The translations under genes and the position numbers were made by a program. From Proteobacteria bacterium UBA1148 (lineage in GTDB: Bacteria > Pseudomonadota > Gammaproteobacteria > Steroidobacterales > Rariloculaceae), in contig DBZY01000033.1 in NCBI GenBank assembly GCA_002311835.1, positions 13,007 through 25,518 on the forward strand: a stretch of DNA of 12,512 nucleotides. Reading direction: 5' to 3'. The notes under the pieces are model-generated. The model was not told the DNA's origin. It did no database searches and saw only the letters and a list, made by a program, of their open reading frames with translations. Of the stretch, positions 1 through 6,721 are shown one piece after another. The first letter of the stretch is position 1, and every line of letters starts with the position of its first letter.

Positions 1-181
1 TATTCTTCTCGATGATCTGATACTTCATTGCGAAGTTTTGATCAGGATCTACAGCATCTCCCTTGGGAACCAGGTCGCGTACGTGTCCGTAAGAGGCAAG
101 CACCTGAAAGTCTTCGCCAAGATACTTCTCTATGGTTCTCGCCTTGGCGGGGGATTCAACTATGACGAGGTTCTTACTCAT
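1..181 (-). CDS. topA: DNA topoisomerase I, N-terminal part (runs off the left edge)
   Basis: This is the start of type IA topoisomerase TopA, which relaxes negative supercoils by cutting one strand and passing the other. Only the first 60 codons are present. They open with MSKNLVIVESPAKARTIEKY, the start of the Toprim domain; Glu9 in VIVES is the metal-binding acidic residue of the family. The next conserved stretch, SYGHVRDLVPKGDAVDPDQN, follows at about residues 31-50. The active-site tyrosine and the C-terminal zinc or topo-C domains lie outside the window. The ATG is at 179-181, with no obvious Shine-Dalgarno sequence. The gene lies 57 bases downstream of smg on the same strand, the usual gammaproteobacterial smg-topA order, so the two are probably co-transcribed. 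Identity is secure from the N-terminal signature. Confidence 0.95.
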   Translation of the reverse strand, partial: MSKNLVIVESPAKARTIEKYLGEDFQVLASYGHVRDLVPKGDAVDPDQNFAMKYQIIEKN

Positions 182-238
182 AGTACCGCGACGGCTATAG
201 ACGTTTATCTCAACCGGATAGACCGTGAAACATGGATA

Positions 239-709
239 TTAGTGAAGCCAGCCCGGATCGTCTGCGAAAACCAGATTCTCCATTCGTGCATAAGCTTCTT
301 CCTGGCCGGGTTGGCTAAACAAGACCATCATAACTACCCACTTTATTTGCTCAATGCCGATGTCTTCTGTGTCCAACGCGAGAAGACGGTCGATAACGAG
401 TTCACGTTTGGCTGGTGTCAGGATACCAACTTGTTCTAGATGAAGCAGGTACCCTCTGCACTGCGAGTCCAAGCGCCCCTGCTCGAGTTGATCATAAACC
501 CTGACCGTTGTGGGGCGGGGGCTTGATGGCTCAGGTTCGTCGACGTTAAGGCTATCCAACCAGTCCAACGCCCTATCGATCTCTCGGCCCCGGAAGCCGG
601 CTAGCTCAAGTTCCTCCCTAAGCACATTACGATCCGGTTCGGACTCGTCTTCGCTGTCCACAAAAGACTCAAACAGATACATAAGCACATCAAGAACATT
701 TTCCTTCAT
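239..709 (-). CDS. smg: Smg family protein (DUF494)
   Basis: A 156-residue protein of the Smg/DUF494 family. Its biochemical role is not established; in proteobacteria it is typically encoded beside dprA and topA. The N-terminus KENVLDVLMYLFESF and the segment LREELELAGFRGREIDRALDWLDSL (about residues 30-54) match the family pattern, including the acidic stretch before it and the DWLD segment. The length is that expected. The ATG at 707-709 has a good Shine-Dalgarno sequence, AAGAGG, five bases upstream. The same ATG overlaps as ATGA the stop codon of an upstream reading frame that resembles the C-terminus of DprA, so smg probably was translationally coupled to dprA before that gene was lost. 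topA follows after 57 bases. No signal peptide or membrane segment is visible, so the protein is cytoplasmic. Confidence 0.93.
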   Translation of the reverse strand: MKENVLDVLMYLFESFVDSEDESEPDRNVLREELELAGFRGREIDRALDWLDSLNVDEPEPSSPRPTTVRVYDQLEQGRLDSQCRGYLLHLEQVGILTPAKRELVIDRLLALDTEDIGIEQIKWVVMMVLFSQPGQEEAYARMENLVFADDPGWLH

Positions 710-813
710 GGGATCCTCTTTGACGGGAGAGAGTAGCGTCCGCCGGGCAATGTTTCGACTAAACTCTCCATTTCCAGAGGCAGGAGCATGGAGGAAAGCA
801 TTGCCGCCGTCAA
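706..813 (-). pseudogene. dprA: dprA remnant: C-terminal winged-helix end
   Basis: This short open frame on the minus strand has no full gene around it. It reads LTAAMLSSMLLPLEMESLVE and then TLPGGRYSLPSKRIP before a TGA. The pattern (LTAA-x-LSS-x-LL-x-LE-x-x-x-LVE-x-LPGGRY) is what I know as the DprA C-terminal winged-helix domain, which in intact genes typically ends with LPGGRY or similar. DprA loads RecA onto incoming single-stranded DNA in natural transformation. An in-frame TGA at 814-816 directly precedes the segment, and the following bases continue a plausible DprA-like linker only in another frame (SQTAISDITVSIKRLID), which points to a small indel. The TGA stop at 706-708 overlaps the smg ATG by four bases. 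The position, directly upstream of smg, is where dprA normally lies. An alternative is a new 31-codon leader peptide starting at ATG 799-801, but the protein resemblance makes a gene remnant more likely. The frame is too short to be functional DprA. Confidence 0.7.
715..720 (-). promoter_or_regulatory. Shine-Dalgarno sequence of smg
   Basis: AAGAGG on the minus strand, five bases before the smg ATG. It lies inside the last codons of the dprA-like remnant and supports the chosen smg start. Confidence 0.7.
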
Positions 814-862
814 TCAGACGTTTGATCGAAACTGTAATGTCACTAATGGCTGTCTGCGAGGG

Positions 863-891
863 AGCGCATAAATCTCTGAGATTTATGCGCT
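863..891. repeat. perfect 14+1+14 base inverted repeat
   Basis: AGCGCATAAATCTC is followed by a single T at 877 and then by its exact reverse complement. As RNA it could form a 13-base-pair stem with a CTG loop; as DNA it is a near-perfect dyad that could bind a dimeric regulator or extrude as a cruciform. No T-run follows on either strand, so a standard intrinsic terminator is unlikely. It lies between the two dprA-like remnants, in the spacer that separates divergently transcribed smg and def. I saw no second copy in the window. It could be an operator, a deletion scar or a dispersed chromosomal palindrome. Confidence 0.85.
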
Positions 892-938
892 TAGATCCGA
901 AGGGCTTGAATCCAATAGCTATAAGTAGTTTCTTGCAA
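891..938 (-). pseudogene. possible dprA remnant: N-terminal stub
   Basis: A 15-codon minus-strand frame begins with TTG at 936-938, reads QETTYSYWIQALRI and stops at TAA (891-893). Many DprA proteins begin with a short tail followed by YWLAL-x-R-x-PG, so the YWIQALRI match is in the right place and orientation for the start of the gene whose end is seen at 706-813. If so, the gene lost nearly all of its roughly 1 kb by internal deletion and kept both ends. The match is only about eight residues, so it is suggestive and no more. Confidence 0.35.
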
Positions 939-1041
939 CTTGATTGTCTGTTACATCAGTGGAAAAAACTGGTAACTCCACGTACAGTCAGAGATTCAAG
1001 TTAGCTCAACGAGCCACATATGAAACTCCCAGCAAATCACA

Positions 1042-1590
1042 ATGGCACTTCTCCAAATCCTTGAGTACCCGGACCCGCGCTTGCGGATTCGTGCAAAGCC
1101 CGTCACAAAAGTTGACGCCGAGATTCAGCGACTTATCTCCGATATGTTGGAGACTATGTACGATGCACCCGGCATTGGGCTAGCCGCTACCCAGGTCAAT
1201 GCTCACAAACGGGTTTTGGTCATCGATATTTCCGAAAGTCGTGATCAACCTCTGTGCTTGGTTAATCCGGAAATACTCAGTGCGGAGAGGGACGTTAGAT
1301 ACGAAGAGGGATGTCTTTCGGTGCCCGGTGTTTTTGGGGAAGTTAGTAGGGCAGAACACATAGAGGTTAGGGCGCTTGACGAGAATGGCAAGCCAATCAC
1401 ATTGGATGTGGAGGGGTTGCTTGCTATATGCATTCAACACGAGATGGACCACTTAGAAGGAAAGCTATTTGTGGACTATTTATCCGATCTAAAGCGTGAT
1501 CGCCTGAAAAAGAAACTCTTGAAAAAGGCCAAGCGTGGGTCGACGCAAGAAGATACTGCGTCCCCTAGGATCTCGGCCCCGATCATCTAA
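1042..1590 (+). CDS. def: peptide deformylase
   Basis: Def removes the formyl group from the N-terminal methionine of nascent proteins at the ribosome, using a metal ion (iron in most bacteria). All three family motifs are present: GIGLAATQ at residues 44-51, EEGCLS at 88-93 with metal ligand Cys91, and QHEMDHLEG at 132-140, giving ligands His133 and His137 and catalytic Glu134. The length of 182 residues is slightly above the usual 170 because of a basic, then Ser/Thr-rich tail after about residue 155. The start MALLQILEYPDPRLR aligns with known Def N-termini, although no clear Shine-Dalgarno sequence precedes the ATG. It heads the plus-strand block, 23 bases before fmt, the functional counterpart that adds the formyl group to initiator tRNA. 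Confidence 0.98.
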   Translation: MALLQILEYPDPRLRIRAKPVTKVDAEIQRLISDMLETMYDAPGIGLAATQVNAHKRVLVIDISESRDQPLCLVNPEILSAERDVRYEEGCLSVPGVFGEVSRAEHIEVRALDENGKPITLDVEGLLAICIQHEMDHLEGKLFVDYLSDLKRDRLKKKLLKKAKRGSTQEDTASPRISAPII

Positions 1591-1613
1591 TCTTTAAGTG
1601 ACTCCCACCTGGG

Positions 1614-2555
1614 ATGAGCTCAGCATCAAGAATCGTTTTTGCCGGCACACCGGATTTTGCGGTGCCATTTCTTCGTGTGCTGCTATCCACAGGCGTGGAT
1701 GTTCCCGTGGTGCTAACACAGCCCGACCGACCTGTTGGGCGAGGACGTAAGCTAGCGCAGAGTCCCGTAAAACGGGAAGCTTTAGCATATGGGCTTGAGG
1801 TTTGCCAGCCCGCTGAGCTCACGACCGGTGCTCTGGGAAAGTTTAGGAAAACGGCTCCCGATCTGTTGGTTGTCGTTGCGTATGGACTATTGCTTCCTTC
1901 CTGGTTGATCGACTGGCCGAGTCTAGGCGCAATTAACGTACATGCTTCCCTATTGCCGCGTTGGCGTGGTGCGGCGCCTATCCAGCACGCCATTCTTGCC
2001 GGTGACACTGAAACTGGGGCGTGTGTTATGAAAATTGACTCGGGGCTCGACACTGGTCCTGTCTACAGCTGTCGCTCGTTAGCCATCGGCCCTGAGGAAA
2101 ACGCTGGCGCCCTTCACGGTCGACTGGCTCAGTTAGGTAGTGAGCTTCTTCGGGATTCTCTACCGCAGATCTTGGAAAATACCCTATCTCCGGTACCTCA
2201 GAATAATGTGGGAGCCACGTACGCACCCAAGATTGGAAAGGAGGATGCACTACTGAATTGGAGGCAGAGCGCGATGGAGCTGGCACGTCGCGTGCGAGCC
2301 TTTAATCCATGGCCGGTCAGCGAGACCGTTACTGACGATGGTAAACGTGTTCGTGTCTGGGAAGCGGTTGTTCTAAAAGAGGCGTGTATCGAATCTCCTG
2401 GTACCGTTATTGCGGCGAACAAGCAGGGAATAAACGTTGCTACGGGTGAGGGAGTCCTTCGCATTCTCAGTTTGCAGCAGCCTGGCGGAAACGTGATGAA
2501 AGCCCAGGCCTATCTAAACGCACACTCACTGAAAGGCACCGTATTTGTTTGCTGA
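1614..2555 (+). CDS. fmt: methionyl-tRNA formyltransferase
   Basis: Fmt transfers a formyl group from 10-formyltetrahydrofolate to Met-tRNA(fMet) for translation initiation. The N-terminal Rossmann-like domain starts RIVFAGTPDFAVPFL. The catalytic residues are in place at the positions usual for the family: Asn108 and His110 in INVHASLLPRWRGAAPIQ and Asp146 in GLDTGPV. The basic loop RPVGRGRKL (about residues 39-47), which contacts the tRNA acceptor stem, is intact. The C-terminal domain from about residue 205 contains the expected ARRVRAFNPWP segment. The length of 313 residues is normal. No strong ribosome binding site is seen before the ATG; coupling to def, which ends 23 bases upstream, is possible. 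The end overlaps the proposed rsmB start by 11 bases. Confidence 0.98.
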   Translation: MSSASRIVFAGTPDFAVPFLRVLLSTGVDVPVVLTQPDRPVGRGRKLAQSPVKREALAYGLEVCQPAELTTGALGKFRKTAPDLLVVVAYGLLLPSWLIDWPSLGAINVHASLLPRWRGAAPIQHAILAGDTETGACVMKIDSGLDTGPVYSCRSLAIGPEENAGALHGRLAQLGSELLRDSLPQILENTLSPVPQNNVGATYAPKIGKEDALLNWRQSAMELARRVRAFNPWPVSETVTDDGKRVRVWEAVVLKEACIESPGTVIAANKQGINVATGEGVLRILSLQQPGGNVMKAQAYLNAHSLKGTVFVC

Positions 2556-3861
2556 GCAACGGCCAAACACGCCTGCGCAAGGGGTGAGCGCTCGCTCGCT
2601 CGCTGCACAGATCACCGCAAACGTGGTGCGAAACGGCCTTTCCTTGGAAGTGGCGTTTCAGGAATCTGCTCAACCAGCTTTGCGGGACGCATCTTTAGTG
2701 CGAGCTTTATGCTATGGAGTTCTTCGTTGGCACCACCTCTTGCAGTGGCAGGCAGATGAGCTACTGACGCGGCCTTTAAAACGCAGTGACGTGGAGCTGG
2801 CCGCCCTTATTCGCATAGGACTTTATCAGCTGCAGTGGCTGCGTGTTCCGGATCACGCGGCGGTGTCAGCGACGGTGTCTGCTGCTGATTCGCTTGGCAA
2901 AACTAACGCAAAAGGTCTTGTCAATGCGGTGTTACGCCGGTTTATTCGTGACCGCGAGAGATTGGCCCAACAGATAATTAAGGTTCCAGAGGCAGCGATG
3001 AGTCACCCTAGCTGGATGCTCGCTAAGGTGAAAGAGGATTGGCCAGAAGAGTGGCTGGACATCATTAATGCCAACAACGGGCCACCACCGATGTGGTTGA
3101 GAGTCAATGCTAGGCGAGGGACCCGAGAGAGGTACCTAGCCAGTCTGGGCGCTGCAGGGGTGACCGCCCAGCCTTTAAGCGGGCCTTCAAGCGCAATCTT
3201 ATTAGGTAAGCCCCAGGCAATGAGCACGCTGCCGGGCTTCACTGATGGTGAAGTATCTGTGCAGGATGCGGCAGCTCAGCTTGCGGTGGGATTTCTCGCC
3301 CTTGAACCCGGACAACGAGTCCTGGATGCTTGTGCGGCACCTGGGGGAAAGAGCGCCCATATTCTGGAGTCACGCACAGACATTAGCGAATTGGTAGCTT
3401 TGGACAGAGACTCTGATCGTCTTGCGGTGATGAGTGCGGAATTTGAACGCTTGAAGCTTGAGGGTACAGTAGTTCACGGTGACGCTACCCATCCTGCAGA
3501 GTGGTGGGATGGCCAGCTTTTTGACCGGATTCTCCTTGACGCACCTTGTAGCGCCCTGGGCGTCATCCGCCGACATCCAGATATCAAAGTATTACGGCGC
3601 CCTGGGGATATTGCACAAGTGTTGATAAATCAACGAGCCTTGCTCAAAGCGCTGTGGAAGTTGCTTACTCCAGGAGGTCGGCTGGTGTACTCAACTTGCA
3701 CGATACTGAAAGAGGAGAATCAACATCAGATTCAGTGGTTTTTGGAGGAGACTCCCACGGCTCGACCGCCAACCTCGCAAGCCTGGAGCTCCCGGCAGAT
3801 CCTGCCTGGGGAGGTTAATATGGATGGGTTCTATTATGCTTGCATTGAGAAGGCGAGATAA
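2545..3861 (+). CDS. rsmB: 16S rRNA m5C967 methyltransferase
   Basis: RsmB (Sun/Fmu) methylates C967 of 16S rRNA with S-adenosylmethionine. The N-terminal NusB-like RNA-binding domain spans about residues 15-145 (GVLRWHHLLQ, GLYQLQWLRVPDHAAV, GLVNAVLRRF). The methyltransferase domain follows, with the SAM-binding CAAPGGKSAH at 263-272, the PC motif LLDAPCSALGVIRRHPDIK with Cys335, and the catalytic STC motif with Cys385. It ends with MDGFYYA, typical of the family. The length of 438 residues is normal. The start is uncertain: TTG at 2545 gives an 11-base overlap with fmt, and a GTG at 2584 (residue 14) would still keep the whole NusB-like domain. Four tandem CGCT units lie just after that GTG. 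No ATG precedes the conserved region, so a non-ATG start seems certain. Confidence 0.96.
   Translation: MFAEQRPNTPAQGVSARSLAAQITANVVRNGLSLEVAFQESAQPALRDASLVRALCYGVLRWHHLLQWQADELLTRPLKRSDVELAALIRIGLYQLQWLRVPDHAAVSATVSAADSLGKTNAKGLVNAVLRRFIRDRERLAQQIIKVPEAAMSHPSWMLAKVKEDWPEEWLDIINANNGPPPMWLRVNARRGTRERYLASLGAAGVTAQPLSGPSSAILLGKPQAMSTLPGFTDGEVSVQDAAAQLAVGFLALEPGQRVLDACAAPGGKSAHILESRTDISELVALDRDSDRLAVMSAEFERLKLEGTVVHGDATHPAEWWDGQLFDRILLDAPCSALGVIRRHPDIKVLRRPGDIAQVLINQRALLKALWKLLTPGGRLVYSTCTILKEENQHQIQWFLEETPTARPPTSQAWSSRQILPGEVNMDGFYYACIEKAR
2589..2604 (+). repeat. CGCT x4 tandem repeat inside rsmB
   Basis: Four perfect copies of the tetranucleotide CGCT encode part of S-A-R-S-L-A near the N-terminus of RsmB. 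Because the unit is not a multiple of three, gain or loss of one unit would shift the frame. Four copies is short for a phase-variable tract. Confidence 0.6.
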
Positions 3862-3896
3862 TCAGGTATTTCGTGTAATGAAGCGGCAGAGATAAA

Positions 3897-4511
3897 GTGT
3901 TTTTTAGGATGTCTAATTTTAATAGTTGTGTTCATCAGTTAACGATGGGACTTGTCTTTGTGCTATGGCAACAAGGTATCCATGCACAGGATGAGGATCC
4001 AGGTAGTTTTCTTGTATCTGCTCCAGGGTTTGGTGTCCGTTCAGCAAGCATCACGATGGAATCTGGGATCTATTATCTCGATACGTGGGTAGAGTATAGA
4101 CTTTCAGCAGATGCGCGTGAGGCATTGGATGCGGGCGTACCGTTAACTATCCATTTGGAAGTGGAGTTCATCAATCCCAGATGGTACTGGACTGATGAAA
4201 ATGTTGGTGACCTTAGACAGAGCTATCAGCTTCAATATCACGCTTTAAGCGAGCGATACATAGTTTTGAATCTAAATAGTGGAGAACAGAATACGTACGC
4301 CACCCTGTTTCCCGCACTGAACGGTCTGGGGCGAATCACCGGTTTGCCACTTATCGACTCATCTTTGCTAAATTCGGATGAAAGCTATGATGTTCGAGTG
4401 CGCGCTGTCCTAAGCACAGAAGATTTTCCAGGTCCCCTCCGCTTCCTTGCATTTTGGCGTCGTGATTGGTCGATGAGGAGCGATTGGTTTAGATGGCAGC
4501 TGGGCGACTAA
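3897..4511 (+). CDS. DUF4390 exported protein
   Basis: A protein of about 200 residues that I assign to the DUF4390 family, whose function is unknown and which commonly sits next to NtrY-type kinases in gammaproteobacteria. It starts with GTG at 3897 (204 residues) or, more typically, ATG at 3909 (200 residues, MSNFNSCVHQL). Either start gives a hydrophobic segment (LTMGLVFVLWQQG) ending at HAQ, a plausible but weak signal peptide, so a periplasmic location is inferred. The body is beta-rich with family-like stretches: YYLDTWVEYRLSADAREALD, a WYW motif (residues 96-98 from the GTG), then LPGPLRF-like and DWFRWQL at the end. Its last 19 bases overlap the start of the sensor kinase gene, implying coupled translation and perhaps a shared job. 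It lies 35 bases after rsmB. Confidence 0.82.
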   Translation: MFFRMSNFNSCVHQLTMGLVFVLWQQGIHAQDEDPGSFLVSAPGFGVRSASITMESGIYYLDTWVEYRLSADAREALDAGVPLTIHLEVEFINPRWYWTDENVGDLRQSYQLQYHALSERYIVLNLNSGEQNTYATLFPALNGLGRITGLPLIDSSLLNSDESYDVRVRAVLSTEDFPGPLRFLAFWRRDWSMRSDWFRWQLGD

Positions 4512-6721
4512 AAAGGACGATCAATGTTCTAGCCGTTATCGCAAGCGCACTGCTTTGGCTAACCGCTCTTATATGGTTTGCGCAGACCGCTCAAAATTCT
4601 GAGGCTCTATCGCGCCTACAGAATGGAATACTGCTATTCAGTTTTATTGGTATTGTGATTTTGCTGCTTCTGATCGTAGCAAACTTAACACAGCTTGTTC
4701 GTGACTACCGTAACCATGTACCGGGCGCGCGTCTTAAGGCACGTATGGTTGTGTTGTTGGTTTCTCTGACGGTAGTTCCTTTATTGGTCGTGTACACTTT
4801 TTCATTGCAGTTTATAAATCGTGGGATTGATAGCTGGTTTAGTGTTGAGGTTGAGGAAGGGTTAGAGACCGCGCTGGAACTTAGCCGAAGCGCTCTTAAT
4901 GTACAGATGAGAGAGAATCTGGCTGACGTGCGCAGCATGGCACAGCGGATTGAGACGGGCGGGCGGACAAATATTGTGGGCGAGTTGGGCGAGTTGAGGC
5001 GCGTCAGTGATGCCGTCGAATTAACGATTTTCACGATGGGCAACGATCAGATACTCGCGACCAGCGCGGAGAATCCCTTTCCAGCTGTCCCGCAGTTTCC
5101 TAGTGATGAATTGATTTTCCAACTCCGCCAGGGCGGAGGGGGTTCTTACGTAAGTCTTGAGCCTCTTGCAGACGGGGGACTCGAGATAATCGCAGCGACT
5201 AACCTCATGGCCGGCACACTTGTAGGTGAGCCAGATATACTGTTGGCTACCTTCCCTGTGGAGCCGCAGTTGAGCGAATTGGCAAGGAGAGCAGAGGCTA
5301 GCTATGACCAATACGCAGAGCTCGCATTTCTCCGTACACCGCTGAAAACCAGTCTTACAGCAACGCTGAGCATTGTGTTGTTGACCGGACTACTAGCAGC
5401 AGTCTACGGAGCCTTTTTCTCGGCCCGTCGGTTTGTGCTTCCCATCCAACAACTTATGGCCGGTACGCAGGCAGTGGCACGCGGGGATTTCGACACGCGT
5501 GTACCCATACCAGCTCGTGATGAAATTGGGTTCTTGATTAACTCCTTCAATGATATGACCAAGCGACTAGCCACAGCTCACGAAGAAGCTCGCGACAGTC
5601 AGCAGCAAGTGGAAAGCGAACGTGGAAAGCTCGAAACAATTTTGGCAAGGCTCTCGACGGGAGTGATTTCACTGGAAACTGACATGCGAATACGTACCGC
5701 CAATCAAGCGGCGAGCGCTATTCTCGGCTCAGATCTTGAGATTCATTTGGGTGAGTCTTTGGTTAATCTTGCGGAGAATCAGCCTCTGTTGTCTCAGTTT
5801 GTTTCTGTATCGCAGTCTCATCTAGAACGTGGTGAAAGCGACTGGCGAGAACAAATTGTATTGCACAGTGAAGTTGGTCGACGTGTTCTAATGTGCGCTT
5901 GTGTAGCATTGCCCGGAGAGCATGATGAGCCGGGGGGTTATGTTGTTGTGTTTGACGACATTACAGCGCTCCTACAGGCGCAGCGCGATGCGGCTTGGGG
6001 TGAGGTTGCAAGGCGTTTGGCACACGAGATCAAAAACCCATTGACGCCTATCCAGCTATCAGCAGAACGTCTGCGTCGTCGTTATCTATCCTCCCCCACA
6101 ACGGACTCAGAGTTTCTTGATAAGGCGACCCACACCATTATCCAGCAAGTCGAGGCAATGAAGGAAATGGTGAATGCTTTCAGTGAATATGCTCGGACTC
6201 CCGATATGGAGTTAACTGAATTCAATCTCAACGACGTAATTTCTGAAGTTGCGGAGCTCTACCACCACGAATTACCCCTAGCTCTAGAATTGAGTCTAGA
6301 AACCCTTCCACCAGTCAAAGCAGACGCTGGGCGCATGCGGCAAGTTTTCCACAACCTAATCCGAAATGCTCTTGAGGCGATGGGTCATAGTGATGACCAA
6401 CAACTGAAAATATCAACTCGTCACACACATGATGATGGTATGGGGTTCATCGCAATAAGGGTGGAAGATAATGGCCCTGGATTTTTAGAAGAAATTGTTG
6501 AAGAGGCCTTTGATCCCTACGTTACTAGTAAGCTAAAGGGCACTGGCCTCGGTTTAGCCATCGTAAAGAAGCTGGTGGAAGAACACGATGGGCAGATTAC
6601 GGTGCGAAACCGGAAACAAGGGGGAGCCGTGATTAGCATACTGCTGCCCACAACAAGAAAGGCGGAAGACAAATTGTTGTTTAGCGAACACCGTCGTGAT
6701 GAAAGGAGAGAACGCGCATGA
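4493..6721 (+). CDS. ntrY: NtrY-type membrane sensor histidine kinase
   Basis: A 742-residue membrane sensor kinase with NtrY architecture. Three membrane segments lie near the N-terminus (about residues 11-31, 45-67 and 84-106), then a periplasmic sensor region (about 107-285), a fourth membrane segment (about 286-309), a HAMP domain (about 310-362), a PAS-like domain (about 375-490) and the kinase core. The phosphorylated histidine is His511 in RRLAHEIKNPLTP. The ATPase part has the N box HNLIRNALEAM (620-630), G1 box DNGPGF (659-664), F box DPYVTSK (674-680) and G2 box GTGLGLAIV (683-691), so it should be catalytically competent. The ATG overlaps the DUF4390 gene by 19 bases; GAGGAG lies 12 bases upstream, somewhat far for a Shine-Dalgarno. 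The regulator gene overlaps its stop as ATGA. The sensed signal is not visible. The symbol follows architecture; a link to nitrogen control is not implied. Confidence 0.92.
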   Translation: MAAGRLKRTINVLAVIASALLWLTALIWFAQTAQNSEALSRLQNGILLFSFIGIVILLLLIVANLTQLVRDYRNHVPGARLKARMVVLLVSLTVVPLLVVYTFSLQFINRGIDSWFSVEVEEGLETALELSRSALNVQMRENLADVRSMAQRIETGGRTNIVGELGELRRVSDAVELTIFTMGNDQILATSAENPFPAVPQFPSDELIFQLRQGGGGSYVSLEPLADGGLEIIAATNLMAGTLVGEPDILLATFPVEPQLSELARRAEASYDQYAELAFLRTPLKTSLTATLSIVLLTGLLAAVYGAFFSARRFVLPIQQLMAGTQAVARGDFDTRVPIPARDEIGFLINSFNDMTKRLATAHEEARDSQQQVESERGKLETILARLSTGVISLETDMRIRTANQAASAILGSDLEIHLGESLVNLAENQPLLSQFVSVSQSHLERGESDWREQIVLHSEVGRRVLMCACVALPGEHDEPGGYVVVFDDITALLQAQRDAAWGEVARRLAHEIKNPLTPIQLSAERLRRRYLSSPTTDSEFLDKATHTIIQQVEAMKEMVNAFSEYARTPDMELTEFNLNDVISEVAELYHHELPLALELSLETLPPVKADAGRMRQVFHNLIRNALEAMGHSDDQQLKISTRHTHDDGMGFIAIRVEDNGPGFLEEIVEEAFDPYVTSKLKGTGLGLAIVKKLVEEHDGQITVRNRKQGGAVISILLPTTRKAEDKLLFSEHRRDERRERA
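6703..6710 (+). promoter_or_regulatory. Shine-Dalgarno sequence of the NtrX-like gene
   Basis: AAGGAGAG inside the last kinase codons, seven bases before the regulator ATG at 6718. Together with the ATGA overlap it fixes the start and suggests strong coupled translation. Confidence 0.75.

Larger units (their letters stand above)
710..1041. other. divergent smg/def spacer with decayed coding sequence
   Basis: This 332-base gap separates smg (leftward) from def (rightward), so it should hold promoters for both. Apart from the dprA-like remnants (706-813 and perhaps 891-938) and the palindrome (863-891), I see no intact gene, tRNA or repeat. Candidate promoter elements are weak: CTATAAG at 919-925 resembles a plus-strand -10 box, but no good -35 lies at the right distance. 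The stretch 939-1041 shows no recognisable coding content; in many relatives a LysM-domain gene lies between dprA and def, and I found no trace of one. Confidence 0.6.

Noticed and set aside
38..439. Plus-strand open frame of 133 codons across topA and smg
   Set aside because: It is antisense to the well-supported TopA N-terminus and Smg, and its translation shows no recognisable domain.
800..870. Minus-strand reading SIKRLIDGGNAFL as the DprA HRLIRDGA motif
   Set aside because: It overlaps, in another frame, the much better winged-helix match. Both cannot be ancestral coding sequence, so I treat it as chance or as linker sequence before a frameshift.
863..891. Palindrome as an intrinsic terminator
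   Set aside because: The stem would be strong, but neither strand has the following T-run, and no gene ends nearby in the matching direction apart from the tiny remnant.
988..997. TCAGAGATTC as a second half-site of the palindrome
   Set aside because: Only nine bases match one part of the dyad centre, without its GCGCATAAA arms; this can occur by chance.
510..1004. Plus-strand open frame of 164 codons through the smg/def spacer
   Set aside because: Ser/Arg-rich translation typical of a shadow frame; its first part is antisense to smg and no family motif is visible.
939..1041. Remnant of a LysM-domain gene between dprA and def
   Set aside because: Relatives often have one there, but I found no signal peptide or LysM pattern in any minus-strand frame.
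1583..2053. Minus-strand open frame of 156 codons opposite fmt
   Set aside because: Antisense shadow of fmt, whose catalytic residues are all present on the plus strand.
2589..2604. CGCT x4 as a phase-variation switch
   Set aside because: Four units is short, and rsmB is not a typical phase-variable gene; kept only as a minor observation.
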